Shown here piece by piece: positions 47,572 through 61,503 of a stretch of 64,000 nucleotides of DNA; the stretch's first letter is position 1, and each line of letters starts with the position of its first letter. Made by a program: the position numbers and the translations under genes. Source of the DNA: Rutidosis leptorrhynchoides (Eukaryota > Streptophyta > Magnoliopsida > Asterales > Asteraceae); contig NC_092338.1 in the NCBI RefSeq assembly GCF_046630445.1, positions 154,540,001 to 154,604,000 of the forward strand. The letters run 5' to 3'. The notes under the pieces were generated by a model. The model saw only the letters and a program-made list of their open reading frames with translations. It had not been told where the DNA came from and made no database searches.

Positions 47572-47878
47572 TACAACTCAACAAAATAAAATATTTATTT
47601 TAAAAGCTGATGTAAACATACTCAATTATTGGTGAATTTGTCATGTTATTCCATATTGGTCCCAAAGAATCATTAACACTCCCTCGATTCATCTTAACAT
47701 AAACACACTTATAAGTATAAATTTATACAAGAGATATTAACAATTTCTCATAAAGAGTTAAAACTTGTTAAATGATAGTTCAATTTTGTCATAAAGGGTA
47801 AAATGTTGTAAACAATTTCTCGATGCAACAAGCCAATGATAGCCCATACCTATCTATCGTGTAGACTTTAGTATTGTA
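47572..47878. other. Intergenic, nothing recognised
   Basis: AT-rich with no frame, repeat or motif that I can support. Confidence 0.5.
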
Positions 47879-48231
47879 AACTTGTAAAGATTGGCTAGTT
47901 CTCATTTCAAGAAAGTGAAGATAGATTGGCTAGAATGGATGTCGTGTCCTTTGGCATATGCACGATAACTCTTGATGCGGCTTGAAGACCTTATGTTTCG
48001 TGATTTGCTTTCTGTATGTTAGTGTGTTAGCTAGCTCATTTTTTGTATTTGTAGCCCGTGTTGTAGTTGCCCCCTCCGCAACTAATGCTAATCGTTGATA
48101 TCTCCTGTACCGACCATAAGAGCCGAAGTCGTGTTATATGTGTACTTGGGGTTGGGCCTTAATAGCCTGCCCCTGCTCGAGTTTTGGTTAATATACTTAT
48201 TGCTTTTCGAAAGAAAAAAAACTTGTAAAGA
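47879..48231 (+). mobile_element. 5'-truncated LINE tail with 12-bp target duplication
   Basis: AACTTGTAAAGA occurs at 47879-47890 and again at 48220-48231. The enclosed ~330 bp ends in an A-rich tail (GAAAAAAAA) after TGCTTTTCGAAA, a usual ending of plant LINE copies. No RT domain is left because of the truncation. Confidence 0.75.
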
Positions 48232-48582
48232 ACATACAGTTACACTAAGACCATCTTTAACCCTTCGAGGCGTGTTGCGAGGTGGGGGTGGGGTGCTTGA
48301 TTAGCGTGCTAGTAAACTGCTGGCTAATGGGATGACGTGTTACTGGGTAGGGGTGGGGTATTTTTAATTTCTTTTTCATTTTTCTTTCATTTTTGTTGAT
48401 TTTAATGTATTTTGTTTAATTAGTTATTATTTTGTAAATTATAATAACCACAAATAAATTTAATAAAACACACTAAAATTAAAGTTAAAATAATACAATT
48501 ACAATAATTTAAAATTCTTAAACAATAAAAGATTACAATAATAATTCATTAAAAAAACATTATAATAATTAAATAGTTCCTA
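48232..48582 (-). other. 3' flank of the Harbinger pseudogene, possible terminus
   Basis: A G-rich segment (48270-48360) with GGGGGTGGGG repeats, then AT-rich DNA. TAA followed by GACCATCTTTAACCC at 48246-48263 could be target site plus transposon end, but the other end is outside the window, so this is only a suggestion. Confidence 0.3.
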
Positions 48583-49827
48583 AATCGTGCGACGGAAATT
48601 TGGTGAAAGATTCCAAATATGCTCGGTTAAGTCCGCACGAAGTGAATTATGCACATCTTTGTCGCGTATTTTCTTTTCTCGTGTTGCTCGAGTACCATTT
48701 CGATTCCTTACAAAAGCAGGTTGGTTTTCTTGTTCTCTAAAATACTCTTCGTCGAGTGAAGTTATAACAAAACCGGTGTCCTCTTGGATCATATTGTGCA
48801 TAAAATACAAGCGTATAAAATGCGGGATATTTTTTTGGCTTTCCAAGCTCGTCTAGGCACACGTAATATATTGAATCACCTTGAAGAACACCGAAAGTGC
48901 GTTTGACATCCTTTCGTTCACTTTCTTGAAACCGTGTAAACTATGCAGCTGGGTCGTCGGTTGGGGATGAATATGCTTTAATAAGTGTAGCCCAATCTGG
49001 ATAAATACCATTAGCGAGATAATAACTATGTGTGTATTCATGACCATTTACTGTAAATGGTGTAGGTGGATTGGTACCCTTCTTAATAGAATCAAACAAT
49101 GGTGATCGGTTTAACACATTGATATTATCGTTGGAACCTGCAACACCAAAATAGGCGTGCCATATCCACATATCATACGAAGCTACAGCTTCGAGAATAA
49201 GAGTTGATTTTTTGTGATGACCACTAGTGTTTTGCCCTTGCCATGCAACATGACAATTCTTCCATTCTCAATGCATACAATCGATGCTCCCAAGCATCCC
49301 CTTAAAACCATGTTTTGTTTCGTGCGCTGCATATATTCGTTCAATATCTTACGCAGTTGGTTTTCGTAAATACTCTTTTTGGTACAAATCAGTAACACAT
49401 AAACAAAAGTTGTCTAAATAGTTTAGCGATGTTTGCTCACTCATATGCAAATATTCGTCCCACATATCACCCCCTGTTCCGTAGGCCAACTGACGTAACG
49501 TAGATGTGATTTTTTGATAGATATTAAAAATTTTGACGACCAATCGCATCGTATTTTTCTTTAAAAAAAATCAAAGTGTAGGGGTAAAAGATCAATAGAA
49601 CATTCAGATATACCTGTTAAGATACGCATGAATAATTGCGGTTTCATTCGAAATCTTCTTTTAAATTTGCTATCAGGATACATAGGATTATCATCAAAAT
49701 AGTCCTTCCATAGACATTGAGTCGCACCTTTGCGATCCCTAGGAAGATACATTCGAGGTGCTCGTGTAGGTCTCTGACTTGAGCTTTCGCCCGCTTCTTG
49801 GTCTAGCTCTTCGGCACGTGAATCTAA
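48583..49827 (-). pseudogene. PIF/Harbinger transposase, broken, interrupted by LTR element G
   Basis: From the right: a Ser/Arg-rich N-terminus, then MYLPRDRKG and KRRFRMKPQLF (49752-49620), TLRQLAYG (near 49480), GSIDCMH with catalytic Asp (near 49290), AGSNDNINVLNRSPLF with second Asp (near 49130), VNGHEYTHSYYLANGIYP, RKDVKRTFGVLQ (near 48895), and a C-terminal HIWNLSPNFRR. Frames change several times and Trp near 49268 has become TGA. The third catalytic residue is Lys (VKR) instead of Glu. It would have cut and moved its own DNA element. The N-terminus is split at 49827 by an LTR. Confidence 0.85.
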
Positions 49828-50288
49828 TGACCCGTCCTAATCCATATGGACGAAGTCCATATCGATTACAAACGATTTACAATAGTTGATTACATTGCGA
49901 GGTACTTGACCTCTATATGATACATTTTACAAACATTGCATTCATTTTTAAAAGACAAACTTGCTTTACATCGAAAATTGACAGCATGCATACCATTTCA
50001 TAATATATCCAACTATAATTGACTTAATAATAATCTTGATGAACGCGACGACTCGAATGCAACGTCTTTTGAAATATGTCATGAATGACTCCAAGTAATA
50101 TCTCTAATACGAGCAAATGCACAGCGGAAGATTTCTTTCATACATGAAAATAAACATGCTTTAAAATGTCAACCAAAAGGTTGGTGAGTTCATCAGTTTA
50201 ACATAAATAATCATTTTTATCATTTTAATAGACCACAAGATTTTCATTTTCATTTCTCATAAATATACGTCCCATGCATAGAGTGTAG
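49828..50288 (-). repeat. LTR fragment G (C/D/E family), minus strand
   Basis: On the minus strand it ends GGATTAGGACGGGTCA, as C's LTR ends. It matches E's LTR end (50289-50740) in order, and breaks off at 50283-50288 where E begins. It inserted into the Harbinger gene (left flank TCTAA). TGTAG (50284-50288) is the likely target copy for E. Confidence 0.75.
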
Positions 50289-51180
50289 TGCCCCGACCAA
50301 ATCAATATGGACGAGAACATTACATATGATTACATCGCGAGGTACTTGACCTCTATATGATACATTTTACAAACATTTCATTCGCTTTTAAAAGACAAAC
50401 TTTCATTTCATCGAAAGTTGACAGGTATGCATTCCATTTCATAATATCCAAACTATAAATGACCTAATCCGTCATTTACTTAATAATAATCTCTAATGAA
50501 CTTCAATGACTCGAATGCAACGACTTTTGAAATATGTCATGAATGACTCCAAGTAATATCCTTAAAATGAGCTAATGCACAGCGGAAGATTTCTTTCAAA
50601 CCTGAGAATAAACATGCTTTCAAGTGTCAACCAATAGGTTCGTGAGTTCATTAGTTTAACATAAATAAATATTTCCATCACTTTAATAGACCACAAGATT
50701 TTCATTTCTCATAAATATACGTCCCATGCATAGAGACAAAAATCATTCATATGGATTGAACACCTGGTAACCGACATTCACAATATGCATATAAGAATAT
50801 CCCCATCATTCCGGGATCCTCCTTCGGACATGATATAAATTTCGAAGTACTAAAGCATCTGGTACTTTGGATAGGGCTTGTTGGGCCCGATAGATCTATC
50901 TTTAGGATTCGCGTCAATTAGGGTGTCTGTTCCCTAATTCTTAGATTACCAGACTTTAATAAAAATGGGCATATTCGATTTCGATAATTCAACCATAGAA
51001 TGTTGTTTCAATTACTTGTGTCTATTTCGTCAAACATTTATAAAAGCGCATGTATTCTCAGCCCCAAAAATATAAAGGGTAAAAAGGCAAATGAAACTCA
51101 CCATACTGTATTTTGTAGTAAATATACATATAACATCATTGAACAAGTGTAGGGTTGGCCTTGGATTCACGAACCTAAAT

Positions 51181-51183
<3 letters not shown>

Positions 51184-51268
<85 letters not shown>
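51184..51268. repeat. (AT)n microsatellite in the element E LTR
   Basis: About 42 units, at the LTR position corresponding to the C tracts at 1086 and 9783. Confidence 0.95.
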
Positions 51269-51272
<4 letters not shown>

Positions 51273-52162
51273 GTCAATATTCATCTAACAAATTAAGTCA
51301 AGTCATAGTGTACCACAATCCTAGTGCTCGAGACTAATATGCAAAAGTCAACAAAAGTTAATTTGACTCAAAAGGATTTTCAAAATTTTATACATGATTA
51401 TTATATAGTTTAAATATCGTCGTTTTATATTTTTAAAAGATTTATTAGAGTAAATATTAAATAAAATTTATATTAAAATTTATATAATAAAATATACTTT
51501 TACATATCTTAGATAATAGAATTTATAAAGTTCATTGAATATCATAAACTGTTATGATAGGTTTTATTAAGGTATTTATATTATTTGTATTACATTTTTA
51601 TTTGATAAAATAACATTGATAATAATAATAAGTAAAAGTTGTATTATTTTGTATTAATAATTATTATTATTCTACTAATAATAATAACAATATTTATATT
51701 TACGAAAATGGTATTATAACAATATGATAATTCTTATTACTAATAAAATTCTATATTAACAATGATATTCCTATTAAAAATAATGATTTTTGTAAAGATG
51801 ATATTTTTAATATTAAATATAATACTTTTAATAATAATAGTGATAAAAGTAATGAAAGATGATAATTTTATTTAAATCAATATCTTTAAATTTCATCATG
51901 ATACTCATACACATTATTACCTAATTTATTCGTTTAATAGTTTTTAATCGTCTTTTAAATTGTTTTAGTATTAATGATAATAATAATTATAATAACTAGG
52001 TGTTACTAATATTAGTTCTAATTATAATAATACTAAAAATAATAAATATTATAATAATATTAATTCTAATAACTATGTAATGATAATAATAATATAACTT
52101 TAACGATAGTAATAATAATAAATTAACAATTTTTAATGATACTACTTCTTATAGATAATGAT

Positions 52163-52303
<141 letters not shown>

Positions 52304-54171
52304 TAGATAAAAGTTATAACGACGATAATAACGACGATAATAATAATCATTTTTAATAATAATACAAAAATTCATTTGACGATAACTTCTAATCCATCCG
52401 TCAAAACCATTCGGTATCTAAAGGAAAAGTTCTTAATTTTTCGCTAGCTTTCCAAAGACATGCATATCTTATATCTTATCTCAACCGCAGGTGTAACTAA
52501 TACAGGATTCAACATAACCTATCTAAGGGCAATATCAAAAGTGCAAGCATGCATAATTCTATTTTCTCGAGCACTAGTCAGGGATACACTATTAATATGT
52601 AAGATTTAAGTTATGAGTACTCACGTATCAATATTGAGATTCAATATTGCAGGAAAGGTACGTAGACGCAACGGAAATGATAAACATTAGTTTGACCTCA
52701 CGAGCTATACCCATGATCCATAGCTATAACCCATAATTTCCTTAGCCCTATCCCACTCGAGAAACTTATTTTGAAATGACTTGTTCAAGACCTCGTCGTA
52801 ATATTTTTTTATGTATAACAATAATATTAATAATACTAATACTACGAATAATAATAATAATAATAATAAGATTTATAATAATATTTAGTAACTAAAATAA
52901 ATATTACGTAGTACATGTAATATGAGAGAGATAGATCAGTAACTGAAATTGTGAATTGAATCAAATCGCGTTCGAGTGTTATAGGATGTTTCTGGGACCC
53001 ACTAATCTCCAAAATTGAGTGATGAAAGACATGATAGCTGCAATTTACGGCTTAACTTCGCACATCAATAATTCATTACATGAATCGTCCAACTAGTTTC
53101 TTTATATAAATAGATTTTTATAATATATTTAATTTATATAATTAATTAAATATTATATTATATTTACGTACATGGTAAAAATATAATTTTTACAAAAATG
53201 ACACGGTCGTGGTCTCACGACTCATGTACCACTTTCGGTTTTTCGAGCGCACTTTCGTACGTTTAGAAAACTAGCCTTTTACATTTAATGACTCGTACCG
53301 TTATAAAAAATTTACTTTTAGTTATTGAAAAATTACTTTATGATAAATGTATCTTATATAATTGAGTGTTGTGGTCATTTCCTTCTATAAATCAGTGGCT
53401 CGTTGTTTGTCAAGATATATTATTTTAAGTCAGGACATTTTATGACTAAGTTAAAAATATATATTTTCATTTAAAATTGTAAATTTGTTCAATATATATA
53501 TTTGAAATATTTGTCAAATGATATAATATTTTGTCTTTCAAAAGCGATTACATTTCAAGTTCATTTTATATAATTTACTTATTTTAAATAATAGTAGTTA
53601 TTTTACTAACTACTGTGTTTAATATGAAAACTAAAGAGTTGATTTATCGGGGGACGCGAGTTAATCAATTAAAGTACATTTTTGAATTTTAAACGGAAAT
53701 GATTACTAACTTTTGACTAACTCTTGCTAATGACACTTTTGTAAATCACTCTTATCGTATATTCCAGATACCGTTAAAAAGAAAAGGTTTTCTAAATAAA
53801 AGTGGACCTCTTAATAGAGACTCGTAATCATAATTCAATGTATCTGATAATTCAATTACTTGAATATTATCTTTTAATTCCATCGACAATTATTTGAATA
53901 TATTTTGCAGCCGATACGTTTATGTAAAGTATTATACGTCTAATACTTTGTTAAAGTTTCCAAGCTATAAATATATATACACATATACATACCTAATCAT
54001 ATCCGTTCATATAATGGTTCGTGAATCGTCGAGACTTGTTCAAAGGGTAATTGATTACATGAATATAGATTTCAAAATTTTTGAGACTCAACAATACAGA
54101 TTTTTCTCATCGTGTCGGAAACATATAAAGATTAAAGTTTAAATTTGATCGAAAAATTTCGGGTCATCACA

Positions 54172-56650
54172 GTACCTACCCGTTAAAAGAAATTTCGTCC
54201 CGAAATTTGATCGAGGTCGTCATGGTTAACTATAAGAATGTTTTCATGACGAATATGAGTTGATAAATAGAGTTTTATCATCATTGAGTAATATAGATAA
54301 AACAATTTGATTAAACGAAGAGTATAAATGAAGCTATCGCAATAGAGTGAAATGAGTAAATGTAGAATAGTTTTGAATGATGACGTAATTATGATTGGTT
54401 TCCGAATTTTAAGGGATTTAGAGAAAATATTCATAATAAGATTTGGTTCTTCGATGATTAAGGAAATAAGGATCTCCTTCGATTAAATGCAATAATCTGC
54501 TTCGATTGCTCTGTCGGATATTTCACTATAAATCTACCCCCTTCATTTCTTTATTTTCCACAACTCACACCTTTTATTATTTCTTCTCACTCATACTTTA
54601 AAACATTCGTTAATATGCTCTATCCTATTCTGATCCTTAATATCCTTTTAACTTTCATATCTGCCATTCTTCTTTTTCATCTGCCACCGAAAGAATCTAT
54701 TTACTTCTACTATACCCTTGGGTTTATAGCATTTTTAGTTCTCCCGTGTCTTTATACTGCTATATGCATCGATAAATACAGTTTATAATTTCTGGGTGCT
54801 TGTTGGGTTTTATATCTTCCCTTATACTTCGATGTCCCTGCTTCTGTCTCTCATAATCATTGTCATCCACAGTTAATGTCCCCTCCTATCTGCTGCGGTT
54901 TATACCCCAATTTCTATTTCAGAGTTTTTGTCCTTTCGTTTCTTCTTCTTGTGCTTAAGCATCGCTTGTACTGGTCCAGAACGTTTAGATATGAGTTTCA
55001 GAATGAACATAATTAATGTTCTAAGAAGAGAATTGTAATAGTACAATCTTGCTTTGTCAAATTAGCAGAATCTCCCGGAAAAGACCGAATCATCAAGAAA
55101 AATATTTTCTTGATATGTTTAGAGATTAGATAGAATGTAAGAGTCGTGTAAATGGTACATGATGACGGTATGTTCTGTGAATCATCACGTTTCATTAGAA
55201 ACTCAGCATGAACTACTGTAATATAATCACATTGATCAGGTGTCATTATATTATACTAACTCATGCTTCAGTTCCCAACACTTACTTCAAAACATTCATA
55301 TTTGAATTTTTCAGAATTTAGAAACTAACACAGTTTCTTTTATGTTGCAGATATTACGGGGAGATAAATGATTTCAGATAAGAATGCTTATAAAATATCT
55401 TTAGAAATATCGAGGATATTTATAACGAAAGATACGATGATATCTTAGAATTTCTAACATCGATGGATGATGAAGAAACTTTGTCTGTGAAGGTTTAGAA
55501 TAAGAAGTAAGGTGTTTGTTAACGATTTCAGCAGACACTGAATCATTTGAATCCTTTGAAGGCAGGTTCAGTCTTTGTGATTTATCCACAGCCTCCTTCA
55601 TACTTTGCTCAATCCGTTTTCCAGTTCCAAACCTTCTCTTGTTCTGAGTTTTGCCAACACACTATTCATTATCGTCAAACTTTTGACCATTAAAGTCATT
55701 TACAGTTTTTGTTGCTTCATCAGCATTTCGAGAATTATTCCGCAGTTCGAGGTGTTTTTCAGAAACTTCACATTCGAAGTGTGTAAGTTTAGAAGATAGA
55801 CGTTATATGTTTATATAACTATCGAAGTGGAAACGCTGCGAGATTTCAAAATACTGATTGCTGATTTTTCAGTAATTAGTATGACAATTATCGTTTCAAG
55901 ATGTAGGTGAGTACGTGATGGGTTTTAATGAATAAGTATAGTGACTTTTCGGAGAGGCTTAAGTCGAAGGTTCATGAAGTTGTTGCTAAGTTTACTGTTA
56001 ATGTGGCGAGATATAAAAGGTTCCCCGGTAACGATGGCAAAAGGGCAACGTATCTATCGAGATTATAATAAGACCAGTCCGATTGAAGAGTCGAAGCTGA
56101 CTTGCTGGAGCTGTGACAAAACTGGCTACTTCGAAAAGGAATCGTAAAGTTGTTTTTGCTAATAAATGCTAAAGGATCTGACACGGTTACATGTTAAACT
56201 ATAACCTTGGTTTCGAGAGTTTTTTTTTTTTTTCAGTGCATGACTGTGGGTAACGTGTGGTTGGATCATCATCTCGATTGTTCATTATTTGAAGTGTCTT
56301 TCAAAATTTCAAAGGGTTTTAAATGCAGATTGTCATTGTCAATATTCAAAGGATGAAATCGTCATGAATCTCGATTGATTCTCAAATCCTTCTAAGTGTT
56401 ACGAATAAGAGTGATTCCCTATCACAGTTTTGAAGTCAAAGTATAGCTTTGAAATATGTAGGAATCTAAGAGTGATGATTTCGATTATATCTCGAATTGA
56501 ATTCTGAAATTCCAAAATCAGAATATGTAATTAGATTTGAATGAATATGATTGTTTTGATTTCTATAGAAGAATGTATATTATTGTGAAAGTAGGGAGTA
56601 TAGTTGATGATTGTTAAATCAGAATTGAAGAATGTAACACATTAATTGTG
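54172..56650 (-). other. Element E internal non-coding region
   Basis: It starts (minus) with the AACGGGTAGGTAC motif before the LTR. A plus-strand frame at 55941-56147, antisense to E, ends with a zinc-knuckle-like CWSCDKTGYFEKES in which His is Tyr and the last Cys is Ser. Related antisense relics occur in C (4410-4470) and D (about 63500-63560). Otherwise no coding sequence is seen. Confidence 0.55.
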
Positions 56651-56659
56651 AATATCTCG

Positions 56660-56676
56660 CGGGTATTACCTACCCG
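56660..56676 (-). other. Internal palindrome (element E)
   Basis: Reverse complement of the C motif at 3398-3414. It precedes an A/T run on the LTR side. Confidence 0.5.
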
Positions 56677-56831
56677 TTAAAAAAAAATTCACAGATAATA
56701 TTTTGAACAAGAATTTTCATTACAGTCTTTATGAAAATATATGTGGGTATATTTTCTTCAGATATAATACAAATTCAATGAGTTAATATCCTATTAAGCT
56801 CATTTGATTTCTGGCTTGAATTAGAAATGGA

Positions 56832-56855
56832 TAATCTCTAAAACATTAGAGATTA
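56832..56855 (-). other. Conserved stem-loop (element E, copy 1)
   Basis: 10-bp perfect arms TAATCTCTAA and TTAGAGATTA with loop AACA. Confidence 0.6.
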
Positions 56856-57232
56856 CATAATCTTCGCGGAGTATTTCACTAATGTAATTAATACTTTAAT
56901 ATTTATTGTTATAGATATTTCCTTAGTGAATCATGCTGATGTTCATAGAACTCTTGCTAACTTCACAAGATACGAATGTTATTTTCCAGTAAGTTTCGAG
57001 TACATCGAAGATAAAAGTGTAAAATCAAACATGTTATTGAATGATACACTTGGTTTATTTTGAAACCGAATTCCTTTAATTAAAGCAGAGATTGTAGTTA
57101 ACGATGGTTAGGTTGTTAACGAAGGATGTACATCATAGCATATTATTAATATAAATTTAAACGAGTAGTATCTACCCTTTTTCAATTCATACTTTAATAG
57201 CTTAGTACAAAAGATTTATTATAGTTTCAGAA

Positions 57233-57333
<101 letters not shown>

Positions 57334-57339
57334 CTTTCA

Positions 57340-57604
57340 GAACAAATGAGTTAATACTCCACAACTCGTTGATACAATATACTCGTTGTTGATTCGTAAA
57401 AATTTCCACAGTGATTCTTGAACTGACGGAGCTCGCGATGTTATAGGTGCTGCTAGTGCTGATGATGCTGACAGTACTGACGGTTCTGGTCGTGCTGACG
57501 ATACTGTTGGTGCTGGTGATACTGCTGGTGATGCTTTGTATAACAAGTCTAGCTTTTAAATCGCGCACCATTCTTTTTAGGGTTTCGATTCTTCTCTCTA
57601 TCAT
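57340..57604 (-). pseudogene. gag-like remnant of element E
   Basis: The minus-strand frame begins with a charged, probably coiled-coil stretch (RIETLKRMVRDLKARL), then Ser/Thr- or Ala/Pro-rich low complexity, as in the C and D gag-like frames. An (AT)n expansion follows directly and destroys the end. No known domain is recognised. Confidence 0.4.
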
Positions 57605-57645
57605 CTCTGTCCACTTATCTGATTTATGGTTAAGGCTGAATTAGA

Positions 57646-57669
57646 TAATCTCTAAGACTTTAGAGATTA
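57646..57669 (-). other. Conserved stem-loop (element E, copy 2)
   Basis: 10-bp perfect arms TAATCTCTAA and TTAGAGATTA with loop GACT. It lies on the primer-site side of the gag-like frame, where C and D have none. Confidence 0.55.
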
Positions 57670-57877
57670 CATAATTACCGTAGAATGTGTCACGACCCGG
57701 AAAATTCCGACTAATTTTAAACGAAACTCTCGATACGATTTAATATTCTTGACACGATAAGAGAAATCTGTTAGGTTGAGTCTCAAAAATTTTGAAGTGT
57801 TTCATATATTGATTTGACCTTCGACCATTCCTGACGATTCACGAACCACTATTTGTAAATTGATACATATATGTTTA

Positions 57878-57884
<7 letters not shown>

Positions 57885-57947
<63 letters not shown>
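57885..57947. repeat. (AT)n microsatellite in the element D LTR
   Basis: It corresponds to a short AT stretch near 6565-6585 in C, so it expanded in D only. Confidence 0.9.
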
Positions 57948-57950
<3 letters not shown>

Positions 57951-60315
57951 TCGAAATATAATTTGAAATATTATATTCTTTAGTTATTAGAATTAACTTT
58001 GTAAATGGATGATATAATAAAATTTATTATTAAAGTAAATCTTCTATGTAAATATATAAATATGTATATGTATATATATGTAAAGTATATCGAATATACA
58101 TATATTGTTTCGAATTTATTTAGTAAACGATAATAACACACATCCATTATTTCGATTGATATTATAAAAGTTGCGAGCTTGTGAGAGTAATAAAATAAAT
58201 AATAGATGAGCCTACTCGATCATGTTTCGCATATTTTATGACTAAAATAAATACATGAAATTAATTTAAAATTGAGATTTTTTTTTTCAGTATACTTTTA
58301 TCCGCAACTATTTATCAACGGGGCAAGATAGCACACTGCGAATAAATTGTCGACATACAAATAGATTAATTAGAACACGTTGAAATTAAAAAATGTAATT
58401 ATAATATATAAAGGGATACTGTGTTTGTCTTACACATTTACACTTATATGATGATACATGTACATGGATTACAGCTCATCCCAACGATTAATTGAATGTT
58501 TGCTTTTACATATCCTATTCTTAATTTATAACTATAATTATTATTAGTGTATATATATTAGGATGATATGTATCCTCCTTTCATAAAACATCACAACCGA
58601 ATCCTAAGTAACCAATTTTTCTGCTATCCTACAACCGGTCACCTATGCCGCCAACTACCACCCTAAATCACCACTCCAACACCTCTATGAGAAACGACCA
58701 CCACCGTAACTACCATCATAATCTCTAATTGAATCACTTCATTTCTACTTAGATATTACCGTTTCTACATAATGAAAACCCTCATTTCCACAAACCACGT
58801 TCGAACACCACCAAAACATGCGAACTGCTACTTCTCTCCATCTCTCTCTTCGTGAACTACCCACACCATATCAACACCCGCTGCTATCGTTGTTTAACCA
58901 ACACCACAGCCACCATGTTTAACCACCAAAAACCATCCCAACGTGAATACACCATGACAATTTCACTCTTTTTTTTCCTGATCAAATAGTCGCTATAAAC
59001 CACCATCATGATCTTGAAACCGCTACCTCTTCACTTTCTTTTTCTTATTCGTGACCGACCCAAAATACCACCCTCTAAACCATCACAAACTACACCATCT
59101 AAAACCCACCTTCACCGCCACCTTTCCTCAATATCTTCTCTCTTTCTCTCGTTTTATTTTACAATCAGACTCATGAATCCCACCACCACCTCTCCATCGA
59201 AACCCACTGTTTTTGTTTTCTTTATGATTCCTTGTTAATAACACAAGAGACCACCGGGAACACCACAACACTTTGAGAGTTCGAGTAAAAGTATAAACGA
59301 TGTATTTCATTTAAAGGAGGTCCCGATATGGAGCACAAATATGATTATGATCATATAGATGATGATGGGTTAAAAAGGAGAATGAAAACTGGTTAGGATT
59401 GAGGCGAAAATTTTTCTTGGATTCTAATAAAAAAAAAAAAAAAAATTCCACTTGCAAGTAACCAACTTTATTTTATACATTGAACATGTCATAAAGTGAA
59501 CTGAACTTTGCTTTATAATAAGCCAATCACGTTTAAAAGCAATTACAATATCAATTATATATTGTTGGATATCGATATTGGTAGACAAAAGCTGGTCCCT
59601 TTTCACGTGCCAATCTATGGCTTTATTATGCAAACAATTTAAAACTAGACTTAATTCTTTGAATTCAGGCCGCAGGCCCTTAATTTCTGTGACGGGCCAG
59701 TTTCATGTGGATTAGTGGACATATTATTGTTGTGGGCCGAGACCTCAACACAGATTGGGCTGCAATTTATTTTTTTATTTCGGGCCGAGAGATATGGGTA
59801 CCAGGAGGGAGTGAAAACGGGATACCTAAAAATTGTTAATAAAATGAATTCCATTTATTGATGATGGTAAGTTAGTTTGATGATATATGATCATACACGA
59901 TAGTGATAGATGTTATAAATATACATGAAGATGATACGGGTATGTGATCCTAATGACGATTAGGATAGTGAGGAATGATGGAAGTTGATGATGAGATTAG
60001 ATTGTTAAGATTTAGATGATGATGATTTAAGATGGAAAGTAATAATGATTATGATGATGGTTTAATTATGACATTAAGGAAGATGGGGTAATATTGATGA
60101 TACATAATGATGTTAGAATAGGTTAAGAAAATGTTTAGTTTTAGATGATGATTATGTTCATGATTAGAGGACAATTATGATTAAGGTTAATGAAATTATG
60201 AAGTGATGATGAAGGTTGTAATGTTGTTGTTGACGAAGGAGAAGACGAAACGATTTATTATGGGTTACATAAATTCTAATTCGGTATAAGATAGAAATGG
60301 AAGTACAAAGGAATG

Positions 60316-60372
60316 GGTTGGATGTTATCGGGTTAGCGGGACGTCGCGGGTTCAAATCCGAACTTGAGCATT
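60316..60372 (+). repeat. tRNA-like module (element D LTR)
   Basis: A diverged copy of the module at 261-330. B-box-like GCGGGTTCAAATCCG is kept. Confidence 0.35.
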
Positions 60373-61491
60373 CTTTTAAGAATTACTTCGTTAAGGTAGT
60401 TACTTATTTATTATTATTGTTAACTTATAATTATTATCATTTTAAAATTTTCGATTATTATTAAAATTATTATTTTTACTAAAATTATCTTTATATTATC
60501 ATAAAAACTATTATTATTATTATTAGAATTATCATTATTATTATTATTATTTTCATTATCATTATTATTACTAGTTTAACATTAATATTATTATATTATT
60601 TAATAAAAATTATATTAATATTTTTATAATAAATATTAATTGGTTATTTAAATGCATATAAAATAAATACCTTAATTAAATTATTAGCAAAACATATAAT
60701 CTATTAAGATAACGAGTATATCACTAATGATATATAAATTCGTTCGATTACGACTATATGTGTTTTAATATATATAAATGATATAGGTTCGTGAATCCGA
60801 GGCCAACCCTGCATTATTCAGTTGTTCAATATAGTCATATGTATTTTTACTACAAAATACATTAGGTGAGTTTCATTTGATCCCTTTTACTCTTTACCTT
60901 TTTGGGCTGAGAATACATGCGATATTTTATAAATGTTTTACGAAATAGGCACAAGTACTAAAACTAATTCTATATGGGTTTGAATCAAAAATCCCCTAGC
61001 TTGGTAACTTTAACTATTGGTTTATGAACTGGTAGGCGCGAATCCTAAAGATAGATCTATCGGGTTTTACACCCCCACCCAGATGTTGTTCTAGTCACTA
61101 CTAAACTAGAAGAACGGGTGTTTAGTACTTCGAGGTTAACGGAACACACTTGATTCGGTGCACATATTATTATAACTCAGGGGTACACACTCTTGTTAAG
61201 GCTAGTTACCGGGTGCCCACTACTTAGAATGCTTTACATACACTTGCGAGTGTATTATGTTTATGATTATGAAATCTTGTGGTCTATTAACATATTGAAA
61301 TGATTGTTATGATAAACCTATGAACTCACCAACCTTTTGGTTGACACTTTTAAGCATGTTTATTCTCAGGTACAAATTAAGTCTTCCGCTGTGCATTTGC
61401 TCATTTTAAGGACATTACTTGGAGTCGATCAACGTAATGGGACCAGATGTTGATGATTTCGTCCAGGAGGATAAGGACGGGTTGTGACATG

Positions 61492-61503
61492 TGGTATCAG
61501 AGC
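61492..61503 (+). other. Primer binding site, initiator tRNA-Met type (element D)
   Basis: TGGTATCAGAGC, 2 bp after the LTR end. Confidence 0.9.

Larger units (their letters stand above)
57688..61489 (+). repeat. Element D 5' LTR (about 3.8 kb)
   Basis: It starts TGTCACGACCCGG and ends GGTTGTGACA. It contains (AT)n at 57885-57947 and a tRNA-like module at 60316-60372. It lacks the GAGATCTCGG segment of C's LTR. The region 58600-59290 is AC-rich with short frames that I do not consider genes. Confidence 0.78.

Noticed and set aside
54183-54434. 83-codon minus-strand frame near the E LTR
   Set aside because: It is AT-rich, without homologous open frames in C or D at the matching position.
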